A DNA stretch of 58,188 nucleotides. It comes from Gammaproteobacteria bacterium (GTDB lineage Bacteria; Pseudomonadota; Gammaproteobacteria; Pseudomonadales; Pseudohongiellaceae). Location: NCBI GenBank assembly GCA_002730035.1, contig PBYU01000070.1:1-58188 (forward strand), given 5' to 3'. This document shows positions 8,201-17,660 of the stretch, one piece after another. Each line of letters begins with the position of its first letter. Positions within the stretch are counted from its first letter, which is position 1. The translations under genes were made by a program, and so were the position numbers. The notes beneath the pieces are model-generated. The model saw nothing but the letters and a program-made list of their open reading frames with translations. It was not told the DNA's origin and made no database searches.

Positions 8201-10912
8201 ATGATGAGAAACGCCCAAGCCAGGACGACCTATCTGAAAGATTACCGGCCGCCTGCTTTTACTATCGAGACAACCGATCTCGTTTTCGACCTTTACGAGA
8301 ATGAAACGCTGGTCGTTGCCAAGCTGCTGTTTAAGCGCAACGAAGAGTCGCCTGAGAGTGAAACCGACACGCTTGTGCTGCACGGACGGCACATGGAATT
8401 AAAAAAATTGTTCGTGCATGGCAAACGGCTGAAGTCCAATCAATTCCTGATGGACGATGACACGCTGACTATTCCTGAGTTGAGTTTCTTCGTGGGTGGA
8501 CCGACGCAGCAATTTACCATGGAGATCCATACCCGCCTTGAGCCTCAAAATAACACCGCCCTGGAGGGCCTGTATAAATCCAGGAAGATGTTCTGCACTC
8601 AGTGCGAGGCGGAAGGCTTTCGACGCATCACCTATTACCTTGATCGCCCGGATGTGATGTCTACCTTTACCACGACCATCAAGGCCGATCGGGATAAGTA
8701 TCCGGTACTGCTGTCCAATGGCAACAACATTGCCAGTGGTACGGTTGAAAAAGATGCGAGTCGGCACTGGGTGACCTGGGAGGATCCGTTCAAGAAACCC
8801 GCCTATTTGTTCGCGTTGGTGGCTGGTGACCTACGTAGCCTGGATGACAGCTTCACCACCTGTAACGGCAGAGACATCAAGTTGCAGATTTTTGTTGAAC
8901 AGAAAGAGATTGATAAATGTGATCACGCTATGTTGTCCCTGAAAAATGCCATGCGCTGGGATGAAGAGACCTATGGGCGCGAATACGACCTGGATATCTT
9001 CATGATCGTTGCGGTGGATGACTTCAATATGGGGGCTATGGAGAACAAGGGGCTGAATATCTTCAACACGGCGTGTGTACTGGCCGAACCCAATACGACT
9101 ACTGACCTGGCGTTTCAACGTGTAGAGGCTGTCGTAGCTCATGAATATTTCCACAACTGGTCCGGGAATAGGGTGACATGCCGGGACTGGTTTCAGCTAA
9201 GCCTGAAAGAAGGTTTTACAGTATTTCGCGATTCAGAATTTTCTGCAGACATGGGCTCGCGTACAGTTAAACGCGTCGAAGAAGTAAATTTTTTGAAGAC
9301 TGCGCAGTTTGCTGAGGATGCCGGGCCGATGGCCCATTCAGTGAGACCTGACTCCTATATGGAGATCTCAAATTTTTACACGGTCACGATTTATGAGAAG
9401 GGGGCCGAGGTTGTCAGGATGATAAGTCTCATTCTGGGTGCAGAAAATTTCCGAAAGGGATCAGACCTATACTTCGACAGGCACGATGGGCAGGCCGTCA
9501 CCACCGAAGACTTCGTTAAGGCCATGGAAGATGCCAGCGGTGTCGATCTCGGCCAATTCCGACGCTGGTATAGCCAGGCGGGCACGCCGGTACTGAATGT
9601 CACCGGTGAGTACGATGCTCAGCACAAGCACTATACCCTGACAGTAGAGCAACATTGCCCGGATACTCCTGGTCAGAATAATAAGCAGCCATTTCAGATA
9701 CCGCTGGGTGTGGGCCTTATCGATCCGCGAGGCGAAGCAGTTACACTCAAGTTGAAGGACGAGCCAGACGCTGCTCGGCCGGTTATCAATAGAGTATTGA
9801 AGGTGGATCAGCAGTCACAGCAGTTCGTATTCACCGGTGTCGTTGAAAAACCCGTGCCTTCGCTGCTGCGAAGTTTCAGTGCACCGATAAGGCTTAACTT
9901 CGATTACTCACGAGAAGAGCTGTTTTTCCTGATGGTGCATGACAGCGACGGTTTTAACCGCTGGAATGCGGCTCAATTACTCGCCATCGAGGTGATTCAT
10001 GAATTGCAGCAATGCCGTCTCGACGGTCAACAAGGCGAGGTCCCACAAATCCTCATAGACGCCTACAGCGGCGTATTGGATTCGGTACTGGCGCCGAACG
10101 AGCTGGACAAGGCGATGATCGCTCATCTACTGGTGCTACCGACCGAGGGTTCTCTGATTGAGCTGGCGGAGCTTGCGGATGTAGACGCTATTCATGGAGT
10201 AAGAGAAGCTATTGCCGACACCCTCGCGCTACGGCTGGTGGACAAATTCGCCGTGGTATATGAGGCGAACCGCAGCGATGCGCCCTACCAGGCAGATGCA
10301 GCGTCGATAGCACAGCGCGCATTAAAAAACCTGGCGCTGGCTTACCTGATGAGAACGGGCCGGGATGAATGGATCCAGGCCGCCGATGCACAGTTTGCTA
10401 ATGCCTCCAATATGACCGATCGAATGGCTGCCTTACGCTGCCTGGTCAATGCCGAGTCGGACCGCGATAGAGAGCTGGCCACCCTGGCACTGCAAACGCT
10501 TTATGCACAATGGCAACATGAGCCGTTGGTAGTAGACCAGTGGTTTGCCGTGCAGGCCACCTGCCAGTTACCCCAGACGCTAGATAAGGTGCATCAACTA
10601 CTGGAGCATGAGGCCTTCGACATTCGAAATCCCAATAAAATTCGTTCGCTGATCGGCGCTTTCTGCGGTCAGAATTTCACCGGCTTTCATGCTGTCAGTG
10701 GAGCGGGTTATGAATTCCTGGCCGATCGGGTGCTGCAGTTGGACAAGCTCAACCCACAGATCGCCGCTCGGCTGCTCACGCCACTGACGCGTTGGAAAAA
10801 ATTCGACAGCACCCGTCAGGCGATGATGCAGGAACAGTTGCAGCGCATCAAAGCCGAAGCCGAGCTCTCGAAAGACGTGTTCGAGGTGGTGGTAAAAAGC
10901 ACAGCAATCTAA
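8201..10912 (+). CDS. pepN: Aminopeptidase N (M1 family)
   Basis: Cytoplasmic zinc aminopeptidase that removes N-terminal residues from peptides, 903 residues, close to the usual ~870-890. The exopeptidase motif GAMEN is at 278-282. Zinc ligands are H314 and H318 in HEYFHNW, with catalytic E315 and third ligand E337 in LKEG. The C-terminal helical domain is complete. The start may be ATG 8201 or the next codon, also ATG, after a TTAGG ribosome site. It is the last gene of the nadK-side cluster and is convergent with acnB, 87 bases away; I see no clear terminator between them. Confidence 0.97.
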   Translation: MMRNAQARTTYLKDYRPPAFTIETTDLVFDLYENETLVVAKLLFKRNEESPESETDTLVLHGRHMELKKLFVHGKRLKSNQFLMDDDTLTIPELSFFVGGPTQQFTMEIHTRLEPQNNTALEGLYKSRKMFCTQCEAEGFRRITYYLDRPDVMSTFTTTIKADRDKYPVLLSNGNNIASGTVEKDASRHWVTWEDPFKKPAYLFALVAGDLRSLDDSFTTCNGRDIKLQIFVEQKEIDKCDHAMLSLKNAMRWDEETYGREYDLDIFMIVAVDDFNMGAMENKGLNIFNTACVLAEPNTTTDLAFQRVEAVVAHEYFHNWSGNRVTCRDWFQLSLKEGFTVFRDSEFSADMGSRTVKRVEEVNFLKTAQFAEDAGPMAHSVRPDSYMEISNFYTVTIYEKGAEVVRMISLILGAENFRKGSDLYFDRHDGQAVTTEDFVKAMEDASGVDLGQFRRWYSQAGTPVLNVTGEYDAQHKHYTLTVEQHCPDTPGQNNKQPFQIPLGVGLIDPRGEAVTLKLKDEPDAARPVINRVLKVDQQSQQFVFTGVVEKPVPSLLRSFSAPIRLNFDYSREELFFLMVHDSDGFNRWNAAQLLAIEVIHELQQCRLDGQQGEVPQILIDAYSGVLDSVLAPNELDKAMIAHLLVLPTEGSLIELAELADVDAIHGVREAIADTLALRLVDKFAVVYEANRSDAPYQADAASIAQRALKNLALAYLMRTGRDEWIQAADAQFANASNMTDRMAALRCLVNAESDRDRELATLALQTLYAQWQHEPLVVDQWFAVQATCQLPQTLDKVHQLLEHEAFDIRNPNKIRSLIGAFCGQNFTGFHAVSGAGYEFLADRVLQLDKLNPQIAARLLTPLTRWKKFDSTRQAMMQEQLQRIKAEAELSKDVFEVVVKSTAI

Positions 10913-10999
10913 AACTGATAGGCTGCCGCCAGTAGTCTCGCTGTAAGCAAACGTGGTCCGACAGCAAGAAAGAATGGCCAAAACTTGTTCAGAGGCTCC

Positions 11000-13594
11000 C
11001 TAGGATACTTCCTGGATATCGGTCAGCGGGATATCCCTGGCGCGTTCCGCCGCCTCCATAAAGTCCTCGATCTCGTTGAAATTAAGATAGCGATAGATGT
11101 CATCCGCCATAGTATTGATGCTGGTCATGTAGTGCATGTATTCGCCCATGGTGGGAATCTTGCCCAGTACGGAACTCACCGCTGCCAGCTCGGAAGAAGC
11201 CAGGAAGACCTTGGCATCTTGCCCCAGTCTATTGGGGAAATTTCGGGTGGAGGTTGAAACCACCGTGCATTCGGCCGCGACTCTGGCCTGGTTCCCCATA
11301 CACAATGAGCACCCCGGCATCTCGGTGCGGGCGCCGGCGACACCGAAGACATTGTAAACGCCTTCCTCGCTTAACTGATATTGATCCATCTTAGTCGGTG
11401 GTGCGATCCATAGCCGGGTGGGCAGGGCGCCCTCTACCTGCTTCAACACTTCACTGGCGGCACGGAAATGGCCGATGTTAGTCATGCATGAGCCGATAAA
11501 TACCTCATCGATTGGTGTGCCTTGCACCTCTGACAGTGGCTTGACGTCATCCGGATCATTGGGGCAAGCCAGCAGGGGCTCGGTTATTTCATTCAGATCG
11601 ATGTCGATGATCTTAAAATACTCGGCGTCGGCATCCGCTTCCAGCAATTCCGGATTTTCCAGCCACTCTTCCATGGCGCGGGCACGCCGCTCCAGTGTTC
11701 TTGCATCCTGGTAGCCATTGGCAATCATCCAGCGCAGTAGAGTAATGTTGGACTTGAAATATTCGATGATGGATTGCCTGCCGAGTCGAATCGTGCAGCC
11801 GCCGGCGGAACGCTCGGCCGAGGCGTCGGAGATTTCAAATGCCTGCTCGACTTTGAGATCGGGCAGTCCTTCTATCTCCAGAATGCGTCCGGAGAAGATG
11901 TTCTTCTTGCCTTTCTTTTCAAGTGTCAGCTCACCACTGCGTAGCGCCGCATAAGGAATCGAGTTAACCAGGTCCCGCAGCGTAATGCCCGGCTGCATCT
12001 CTCCGCTGAATCGCACCAGTACCGATTCAGGCATATCCAGTGGCATGATGCCGGTGGCCGCCGCGAAAGCGACCAGTCCGGAGCCGGCAGGAAAGGAAAC
12101 ACCGATAGGGAAGCGCGTATGGGAATCGCCGCCGGTTCCCACCGTGTCTGGCAGTAGCATGCGATTGAGCCAGGAGTGGATGATGCCGTCGCCGGGACGC
12201 AGCGCAACGCCTCCACGCGTCTGTATAAAGTCCGGCAAGGTGTGTTGAGTTTCGATATCCACCGGTTTCGGGTAGGCAGCGGTGTGACAGAATGATTGCA
12301 TCACCAGGTCGGCCGAAAAGCCAAGACAGGCGAGGTCTTTCAGCTCATCACGGGTCATGGGACCGGTTGTGTCCTGACTGCCGACGGTAGTCATGGCGGG
12401 CTCGCAATAACTACCGGGGCGTACGCCCTCTACGCCACAGGCCTTACCCACCATCTTCTGTGCCAGGGTAAAGCCCCTGTCGGAATCCTGGCCGGTAACT
12501 GGGGAGCGAAATACCTCGCTCGGTTCCAGATCCAGTGCTTCGCGGGCTTTTTGTGTGAGGCTGCGCCCGATAATCAGGGGAATACGCCCGCCGGCACGCA
12601 CTTCATCCAGCAGGACTTCGGTTTTCAGTTCGAATTCCGTGACCAGTTCGCCACCGTCATGCCGGGTAATCTTGCCGGCATACACATCGATATCGATGAT
12701 GTCGCCGGTATTCAGGCTCTCTACATCGCACTCGAATGGCAGTGCGCCGGCGTCCTCCATGGTGTTGAAGAAGATAGGCGCAATATTGCCGCCGATACAG
12801 ACTCCGCCATCACGCTTGTTGGGGATATGGGGAATATCATCACCGATAAACCACAACACGGAATTGGTTGCAGATTTCCTGGAGGATCCGGTACCCATGA
12901 CATCACCCACCAGGGCTACCGGATGACCGGTCTTTTCGAGTTCGTTGATTTGTTGCTCGGCGTTGGTGACGCCTTCCCGTGGGTTTTTGTACATCGCCTT
13001 GGCATGCAGCGGGATATCGGGTCGTGACCAGGCGTCCTGGGCAGGGGAGAGATCATCGGTATTGGTTTCGCCGGGGACCTTAAACACCGCCACGGTAAGT
13101 TGCTGTGGAATCTCCTGCCGATTGGTGAACCATTCCGCATCTGCCCAGGACTGCATTACTCGCTGGGCATGGTCGTTGCCGTGGCTGGCTCGTTCTGCGA
13201 CATCGTGAAAGGCATCGAACATGAGTAGTGTATGACATAGCTCGTCGGCAGCGGCATTGGCCAATTCACTATCGTCCAGTAACTCCACCAGGGTAGAAAT
13301 GTTATACCCTCCCAGCATGGTGCCAAGCAGTTTGACCGCCAGTTGTTTGTCGATTAGTGGTGACGAGGCAGCTCCTGTCGCAACAGCAGACAGGAATCCG
13401 GCTTTTACATAAGCCGCCTCATCGACTCCTGGCGGTACACGATTCGAAATCAGATCGACGATGAAATCTTCTTCACCGGCGGGAGGTTGCTTTAGCAGTT
13501 CAACCAGCTCGGCAACTTGTTGGGCGGAAAGGGGTTTTGGGACGACGCCTTGTTTGGCGCGCTCGGCAACTTGTTCTCTGTAGGCTTCTAACAC
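11000..13594 (-). CDS. acnB: Aconitate hydratase B
   Basis: TCA-cycle enzyme interconverting citrate and isocitrate, and a candidate 2-methylisocitrate dehydratase; 864 residues, as in E. coli AcnB. The N-terminal helical and swivelling domains come first, as in all AcnB. Cysteines for the [4Fe-4S] cluster are in GSCMTNIGH and CSLCMGNQ near the C-terminus. I start it at GTG 13594: a GAGG site lies eight bases upstream, and [13 protein letters not shown] aligns with the known AcnB N-terminus. An ATG at 13657 would add 21 residues without support. Its upstream region is long and rich in inverted repeats (separate entries), which could mediate control. Confidence 0.96.
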   Translation of the reverse strand: MLEAYREQVAERAKQGVVPKPLSAQQVAELVELLKQPPAGEEDFIVDLISNRVPPGVDEAAYVKAGFLSAVATGAASSPLIDKQLAVKLLGTMLGGYNISTLVELLDDSELANAAADELCHTLLMFDAFHDVAERASHGNDHAQRVMQSWADAEWFTNRQEIPQQLTVAVFKVPGETNTDDLSPAQDAWSRPDIPLHAKAMYKNPREGVTNAEQQINELEKTGHPVALVGDVMGTGSSRKSATNSVLWFIGDDIPHIPNKRDGGVCIGGNIAPIFFNTMEDAGALPFECDVESLNTGDIIDIDVYAGKITRHDGGELVTEFELKTEVLLDEVRAGGRIPLIIGRSLTQKAREALDLEPSEVFRSPVTGQDSDRGFTLAQKMVGKACGVEGVRPGSYCEPAMTTVGSQDTTGPMTRDELKDLACLGFSADLVMQSFCHTAAYPKPVDIETQHTLPDFIQTRGGVALRPGDGIIHSWLNRMLLPDTVGTGGDSHTRFPIGVSFPAGSGLVAFAAATGIMPLDMPESVLVRFSGEMQPGITLRDLVNSIPYAALRSGELTLEKKGKKNIFSGRILEIEGLPDLKVEQAFEISDASAERSAGGCTIRLGRQSIIEYFKSNITLLRWMIANGYQDARTLERRARAMEEWLENPELLEADADAEYFKIIDIDLNEITEPLLACPNDPDDVKPLSEVQGTPIDEVFIGSCMTNIGHFRAASEVLKQVEGALPTRLWIAPPTKMDQYQLSEEGVYNVFGVAGARTEMPGCSLCMGNQARVAAECTVVSTSTRNFPNRLGQDAKVFLASSELAAVSSVLGKIPTMGEYMHYMTSINTMADDIYRYLNFNEIEDFMEAAERARDIPLTDIQEVS

Positions 13595-13654
13595 AAAGTT
13601 TTCCTCGTGAGCTGAACCTGAAGGTGAATCGAGTACGGTGTGCCTTTGCAAGCT

Positions 13655-13689
13655 CAAGAGAACAACCAGGGAGTGTTGTCTGGCTCTTG
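13655..13689 (-). promoter_or_regulatory. Stem-loop in the acnB leader
   Basis: Outer arms CAAGAG (13655-13660) and CTCTTG (13684-13689) enclose inner arms ACAAC and GTTGT around an 8-base loop, with a 4-base bulge. It would sit about 60 bases before the GTG start in the acnB mRNA. There is no T-run. A role in mRNA stability or translation control is possible; none is shown. Confidence 0.35.
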
Positions 13690-13759
13690 ATGCCGCCTTA
13701 AGTGTGCGGAATCACTTTCAGATGGAGTGTATTGGCGAACTATTATGGGTGTGGTTCTG

Positions 13760-13778
13760 AACCTGTTTAGCGCAGGTT
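13760..13778. promoter_or_regulatory. Inverted repeat upstream of acnB
   Basis: Perfect 6-bp arms AACCTG and CAGGTT around a 7-base loop, 15 bases before a second inverted repeat. It is either an operator half-site pair or a leader hairpin. Confidence 0.28.
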
Positions 13779-13793
13779 GCGGCCACGTATTCA

Positions 13794-13810
13794 TGTGCAG
13801 CGAATGCACA
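13794..13810. promoter_or_regulatory. 17-bp palindromic operator-like site upstream of acnB
   Basis: TGTGCA-GCGAA-TGCACA is a perfect 6-bp inverted repeat with a 5-base centre, the shape of a site bound by a dimeric regulator. It lies about 200 bases before the acnB start. The regulator is unknown. Confidence 0.35.
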
Positions 13811-13951
13811 GTGAGCCATAGCAGTCGGGTAAATCGTGTGCGTATTCTATTGTAAATTCACGTAAAAATCCAGTTGGCCCGAGAGGCAGTGCTGAGCAAT
13901 TGCAATAATTCCCATCAAAAATCGGGTCGCCCAGGGCAGTGTAAAATTTGT

Positions 13952-13971
13952 GCAGACTTGCTAAAGTCTGC
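13952..13971. promoter_or_regulatory. Perfect 8-bp hairpin upstream of the DUF1289 gene
   Basis: GCAGACTT and AAGTCTGC enclose the tetraloop GCTA, giving 20 bases with no mismatch, ~48 bases before the DUF1289 ATG. No T-run follows on the forward strand; on the reverse strand ACAAATTTT follows, a weak terminator-like tail. Operator or hairpin cannot be told apart by eye. Confidence 0.4.
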
Positions 13972-14019
13972 AACTTAAAATCCGATTTAGAATTCTAGCA
14001 GCCCAGAAAAATCCATTTT

Positions 14020-14481
14020 ATGAGATCCGTAAAGACACCCTGCATCGGTATTTGCTCGACGACTTCACTCGGTGATTCGGTGTGTCGTGGATGCAAGCGC
14101 TATGCCTTCGAAGTCATTCAGTGGAACGGCTATGACGAGGAGGCGAAAGCGGCGGTATTGAATCGTATCGAAAAACTCGTGTGTCAGATTCTGGAGAACA
14201 AGCTGCGTATATTTTCGGTACCGAATCTGAAATCTGGATTGGAGCGGGCACAGGTTCGCTACGATCCCCTGCTGTCGCCCTATTGCTGGCTGCACAATTT
14301 GCTCAAGAAACACCATCAGCAGATCGAAGATATTCGGGAGTATGGTGTGACTGCGCTACCGGGCTTTACTGAGCTGAGCATGGCTAGGCTGAGTGAAGTC
14401 ATCGAACAGGAACTGTTGCTCCTGTGTGAGGCGCACTTCGACCGTTACTATGAGGTTCCCAAAGCCAGCGATCTGGCCTAG
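14020..14481 (+). CDS. DUF1289 domain protein with C-terminal helical extension
   Basis: 153 residues, function unknown. The first ~50 residues are the DUF1289 module: PCIGICSTTSLGDSVCRGCKR has the CxxxC...CxxC cysteine pattern, then EVIQWNGYDEEAKAAVLNRI. That family is usually 55-80 residues; here about 100 predicted-helical residues follow, with no family I recognise. The four cysteines suggest metal binding. The ribosome site before the ATG is poor. The gene stands alone between divergent acnB and convergent lpxH. Confidence 0.8.
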   Translation: MRSVKTPCIGICSTTSLGDSVCRGCKRYAFEVIQWNGYDEEAKAAVLNRIEKLVCQILENKLRIFSVPNLKSGLERAQVRYDPLLSPYCWLHNLLKKHHQQIEDIREYGVTALPGFTELSMARLSEVIEQELLLLCEAHFDRYYEVPKASDLA

Positions 14482-14499
14482 GAACTCTCTGAACACTCT

Positions 14500-15243
14500 T
14501 TAGAAGGCAAGCGTGTGTAACTGAATTCTCGTGCCGCTGATCTCCCCATACCATCCCTGCGTGTCCCAGTCGCCCAGTACGACACGCGTTCCCCTGTCGC
14601 TGCCGTTGACCGGATCATCGAAGTGGAGTTTGTGAACGGCGGGCCGGTGGGTGTGCCCGTGAATGAGTATGGATTGGCGGGTTTCTCTGCAGAGTTGTAG
14701 GACTGCTTCGGAGTTCACGTCCATGATGGCAGTGTCTTTCTGCGCTGTGGCTTGTAGGCTTTGCTGTCGCGCCTGCTCGGCGAATGCCCGCCGTTCCTTT
14801 AGCGGTTTGGCGAGAAACTCCTGCTGCCAGGATGATTGCCGAACCGTTTCTCGAAATTGCATGTAGTCCACATCGTCGATGCAGAGACTGTCGCCGTGTA
14901 ACAGAACTACGGTCCCGGCATCGGTGTCGAGCAGGAATGGTTCGAAGATCAGCTGCGCACCACAGGTCGAAGCAAAAGCCTCGCCTATCAGGAAATCACG
15001 GTTACCGTGCAGGATATGAATGAGGGGGCCTGTGTCGGTAAATGCCCGCAATCCTGCTGAAATTTCGGTAATCAGCTGGCTCTGTTCATCGTCGCCGATC
15101 CACACGTCAAATAGATCTCCGAGGATATAAAGGGCGCTGCAATCGCCCTGGTTGGAGTCGAGAAACTGCAGTAGCGCGGCGCTGATGTCGGGTCTGGACT
15201 CTTCCAGGTGCAGATCTGATATGAACAGGATGCGGCCGGGCAA
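14500..15243 (-). CDS. lpxH: UDP-2,3-diacylglucosamine diphosphatase
   Basis: Hydrolyses UDP-2,3-diacylglucosamine to lipid X and UMP in lipid A synthesis, at the inner face of the membrane; 247 residues. Metallophosphoesterase motifs appear in order: FISDLHL at ~7-13, GDLFDVW, HGNRD, and HGHTHRP near the end, which supply the dinuclear Mn site. The start is TTG at 15243, two bases after the ppiB stop, with AAGAAG upstream, so it relies on ppiB transcription. The order lpxH-ppiB-divergent glnS is that of Pseudomonas as I recall it. Presence of LpxH confirms a Gram-negative envelope. Confidence 0.95.
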   Translation of the reverse strand: MPGRILFISDLHLEESRPDISAALLQFLDSNQGDCSALYILGDLFDVWIGDDEQSQLITEISAGLRAFTDTGPLIHILHGNRDFLIGEAFASTCGAQLIFEPFLLDTDAGTVVLLHGDSLCIDDVDYMQFRETVRQSSWQQEFLAKPLKERRAFAEQARQQSLQATAQKDTAIMDVNSEAVLQLCRETRQSILIHGHTHRPAVHKLHFDDPVNGSDRGTRVVLGDWDTQGWYGEISGTRIQLHTLAF

Positions 15244-15245
15244 GA

Positions 15246-15749
15246 TCAGTCTTCTTGCACTATTTGAGTCGATTCGATGATCACTTCGTTGACGGGAACG
15301 TCCTGGTGACCGCCCTGTGAAGTGGTGTCGCAGGTCTTAATCTTGTTCACAACATCCATGCCATCGCTGACGCGTCCGAATACTGCGTAGCCCCAGCCCT
15401 GGTCTGTCTTGTTGCGGTGATTAAGAAAATGATTGTCACCAACATTGATAAAAAATTGCGAAGTTGCCGAGTGTGGGTCCGAACTCCGTGCCATTGCCAG
15501 GGTGCCAGTCAGGTTATCGAGACCGTTGTCGGCCTCATTTTCGACCGGATCGCCATTGGGTTTCTGGCGCATTCCCGTTTCGAAACCGCCGCCCTGGACC
15601 ATGAAATCATCGATAATCCGATGAAAAACAGTACCGTCGTAGAAGCCATCTTGTGCATATTGCATGAAATTCGCGGCTGATTTTGGGGCTTTCTCCAAAT
15701 CCAGTTCGACAGTTATAGGGCCGTAGTTGGTGTTGAGCACGATCATCAT
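15246..15749 (-). CDS. ppiB: Peptidyl-prolyl cis-trans isomerase B (cyclophilin)
   Basis: Cytoplasmic cyclophilin that speeds proline isomerisation during folding, 167 residues with no signal peptide. Visible cyclophilin blocks are YDGTVFHRIIDDFMVQGG, the MARSSDPHSATSQFFIN core and the VFGRVSDGMDVV strand. The second codon is also ATG; the AGGT site at four bases favours the first. First gene of the ppiB-lpxH pair and divergent from glnS across 152 bases. Confidence 0.95.
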   Translation of the reverse strand: MMIVLNTNYGPITVELDLEKAPKSAANFMQYAQDGFYDGTVFHRIIDDFMVQGGGFETGMRQKPNGDPVENEADNGLDNLTGTLAMARSSDPHSATSQFFINVGDNHFLNHRNKTDQGWGYAVFGRVSDGMDVVNKIKTCDTTSQGGHQDVPVNEVIIESTQIVQED

Positions 15750-15816
15750 TATTACCTTTTAGAATTCCATTGCAGATACTGCACAATTTTTTGTTAATGC
15801 TTTGTTCCCGAACGGT

Positions 15817-15822
15817 TATAAT
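15817..15822 (+). promoter_or_regulatory. -10 element for glnS-cysS
   Basis: A perfect TATAAT 80 bases before the glnS ATG, in the AT-rich ppiB/glnS divergent region. The upstream hexamer TTGTTA is 20 bases away, longer than ideal, so the -35 is uncertain. Confidence 0.4.
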
Positions 15823-15901
15823 AAGTGTTTTGGTATTCCCTAGAAAGCCCCGATCACGCTAGTCACGCCTCACAAGGTTTCATACACATAGAAGTTAAGC
15901 A

Positions 15902-17644
15902 ATGACAGATTCCGACTCGGATAGCAAGGACCCGTCTGCGGGTTCAGCAGCCTCGAATTTTATCCGCAATATGATTGCCCAGGACCTTGCCTCACAGAAG
16001 CATGGGGGTCGCGTGCATACACGATTTCCACCCGAACCGAATGGCTACCTGCATATCGGTCACGCGAAATCTATCTGTTTGAACTTCGGCGTTGCGAAGG
16101 AGAACGGGGGTCATTGCAATCTGCGCTTTGACGATACCAACCCGGCCAAGGAAAGCCAGGAATTCGTAGATGCCATTAAAGACAATATTGCCTGGCTGGG
16201 ATTCAACTGGCATGGCGAGGTGCGCTATTCATCGTCCTATTTCGATTATCTGTATGACTTTGCGGTGCAGTTGATAGAAAAATCCCAGGCATTTGTCTGC
16301 AGTCTCAGCCCTGAGGAGTCGCGAGAACATCGAGGCTCGCTGACCGAGCCCGGCAGGAATAGCCCGGATCGGGACAGGAGCGTTGCAGAGAATCTGCAGT
16401 TGTTCGCAAGAATGCGAGGGGGTGAATTCGCCGAGGGCGAGTATAGCCTGCGCGCGAAGATCGATATGGGCTCACCGAATATCAACATGCGAGATCCGGT
16501 ACTGTACCGAATCAGGCATATCGATCATCACCAGACTGGAGATAAATGGTGTATCTACCCGACCTATGACTATACGCATTGCATTTCCGATGCGATCGAG
16601 AACATAACACATTCATTATGTACACTGGAGTTTGAAGATCACCGCCCCTTGTATGACTGGATTCTTCACAAGCTTGATAGTGGCAGTTTGCGGTCGGTTA
16701 GTGATTTGTCAGATAGCAATTTCGATTATGTGCTACCGGAACAGACCGAATTCGCAAAACTCAAACTGAATTTCACGATGATGGGCAAACGCAATCTGAA
16801 GGAGATGGTAGAGTCCGGCGTGGTCAATGGCTGGGATGACCCCCGCATGCCGACACTTGCCGGAATGCGTAGGCGGGGATTTACGCCCGCCTCGATCAAA
16901 AACTTCTGTGAGAGTGTGGGTGTGAGTCGCAGCGAAAGCGTGGTGGATATGAGTATGCTGGAACACGCCATTCGGGAAGATCTGGACAGCAGCGCACCGC
17001 GTGCCATGTGTGTGCTGAATCCATTGAAGCTAGTGCTCAGCAATGTCGATGAGGGTCAGGCAGAACATTTAGAGCTTGCCAGACATCCAAAAGATGAGTC
17101 GATGGGAAGAAGAACAGTCCCGTTTAGCCGGGAGCTGCTCATCGATCGGTCTGACTTCGAAGCAGAGCCACCACCAGGATTCAAGCGACTGATACCCGGT
17201 GGGGAAGTGAGGTTGCGCGGTGCCTATATCATTCGTTGTGATGAGGTTGTCGAAGATAGTAAAGGAGTGGTTCAGCAGCTCAATTGCACGATCGACAAAG
17301 ACACACTCGGCAAACGCCCGCAAGGCAGAAAGGTCAAAGGTGTTATTCACTGGGTCTCGGCAGCACATGGGGTAAAGGCAAAGCTGCGTCTGTATGACAG
17401 GCTCTTTAATGTCCAAATCCCGGAAGGAAAAGATGTGCAGGACTACCGCCAGGTACTCAACCCGGATTCCCTGATCGAGTTAAACGAGTGTATGGTCGAG
17501 CCCTCCGCAGTGGCTGAGGGTGCCTCGCCAAACTACCAATTCGAGAGGGAAGGCTACTTCCGACTCGATGCGATCGATTCCACCGATGAATTGCCGGTTT
17601 TCAATCGTACTATCACCCTGCGAGATTCATGGTCATCAAAGTGA
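15902..17644 (+). CDS. glnS: Glutaminyl-tRNA synthetase
   Basis: Class I synthetase charging tRNA-Gln, 580 residues. The HIGH motif is HIGHAK at ~53-58 after PEPNGYLHIG. FDDTNP and the YDYTHCISDA block are GlnRS signatures. The second class I motif reads MMGKRNL where E. coli has VMSKRKL, so the serine is glycine here while the lysine stays. The anticodon-binding beta-barrels fill the C-terminal third. It lies 16 bp ahead of cysS and is probably co-transcribed. Having GlnRS at all fits Gammaproteobacteria. Confidence 0.97.
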   Translation: MTDSDSDSKDPSAGSAASNFIRNMIAQDLASQKHGGRVHTRFPPEPNGYLHIGHAKSICLNFGVAKENGGHCNLRFDDTNPAKESQEFVDAIKDNIAWLGFNWHGEVRYSSSYFDYLYDFAVQLIEKSQAFVCSLSPEESREHRGSLTEPGRNSPDRDRSVAENLQLFARMRGGEFAEGEYSLRAKIDMGSPNINMRDPVLYRIRHIDHHQTGDKWCIYPTYDYTHCISDAIENITHSLCTLEFEDHRPLYDWILHKLDSGSLRSVSDLSDSNFDYVLPEQTEFAKLKLNFTMMGKRNLKEMVESGVVNGWDDPRMPTLAGMRRRGFTPASIKNFCESVGVSRSESVVDMSMLEHAIREDLDSSAPRAMCVLNPLKLVLSNVDEGQAEHLELARHPKDESMGRRTVPFSRELLIDRSDFEAEPPPGFKRLIPGGEVRLRGAYIIRCDEVVEDSKGVVQQLNCTIDKDTLGKRPQGRKVKGVIHWVSAAHGVKAKLRLYDRLFNVQIPEGKDVQDYRQVLNPDSLIELNECMVEPSAVAEGASPNYQFEREGYFRLDAIDSTDELPVFNRTITLRDSWSSK

Positions 17645-17660
17645 TTGATTCAAGGTTTAC

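Larger units (their letters stand above)
13595..14019. other. Long divergent intergenic region between acnB and the DUF1289 gene
   Basis: About 425 bases without a convincing gene. The reverse strand should carry the acnB promoter and leader; the forward strand should carry the start signals of the DUF1289 gene. I found four inverted repeats (listed separately) but no strong -35/-10 pair on either strand. Small open frames here have no ribosome site and no protein character. Confidence 0.5.

Noticed and set aside
12296..13027. 243-codon open frame antisense to acnB
   Set aside because: Fully inside acnB with composition reflecting the opposite strand; no independent start signals.
13595..13657. 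Upstream ATG for acnB adding 21 residues
   Set aside because: GTG 13594 has the good ribosome site and matches the AcnB N-terminus.
16780..16800. Missing KMSKS motif in GlnRS as a sign of a dead enzyme
   Set aside because: GlnRS proteins vary here, the lysine-arginine pair is kept, and the rest of the protein is intact.
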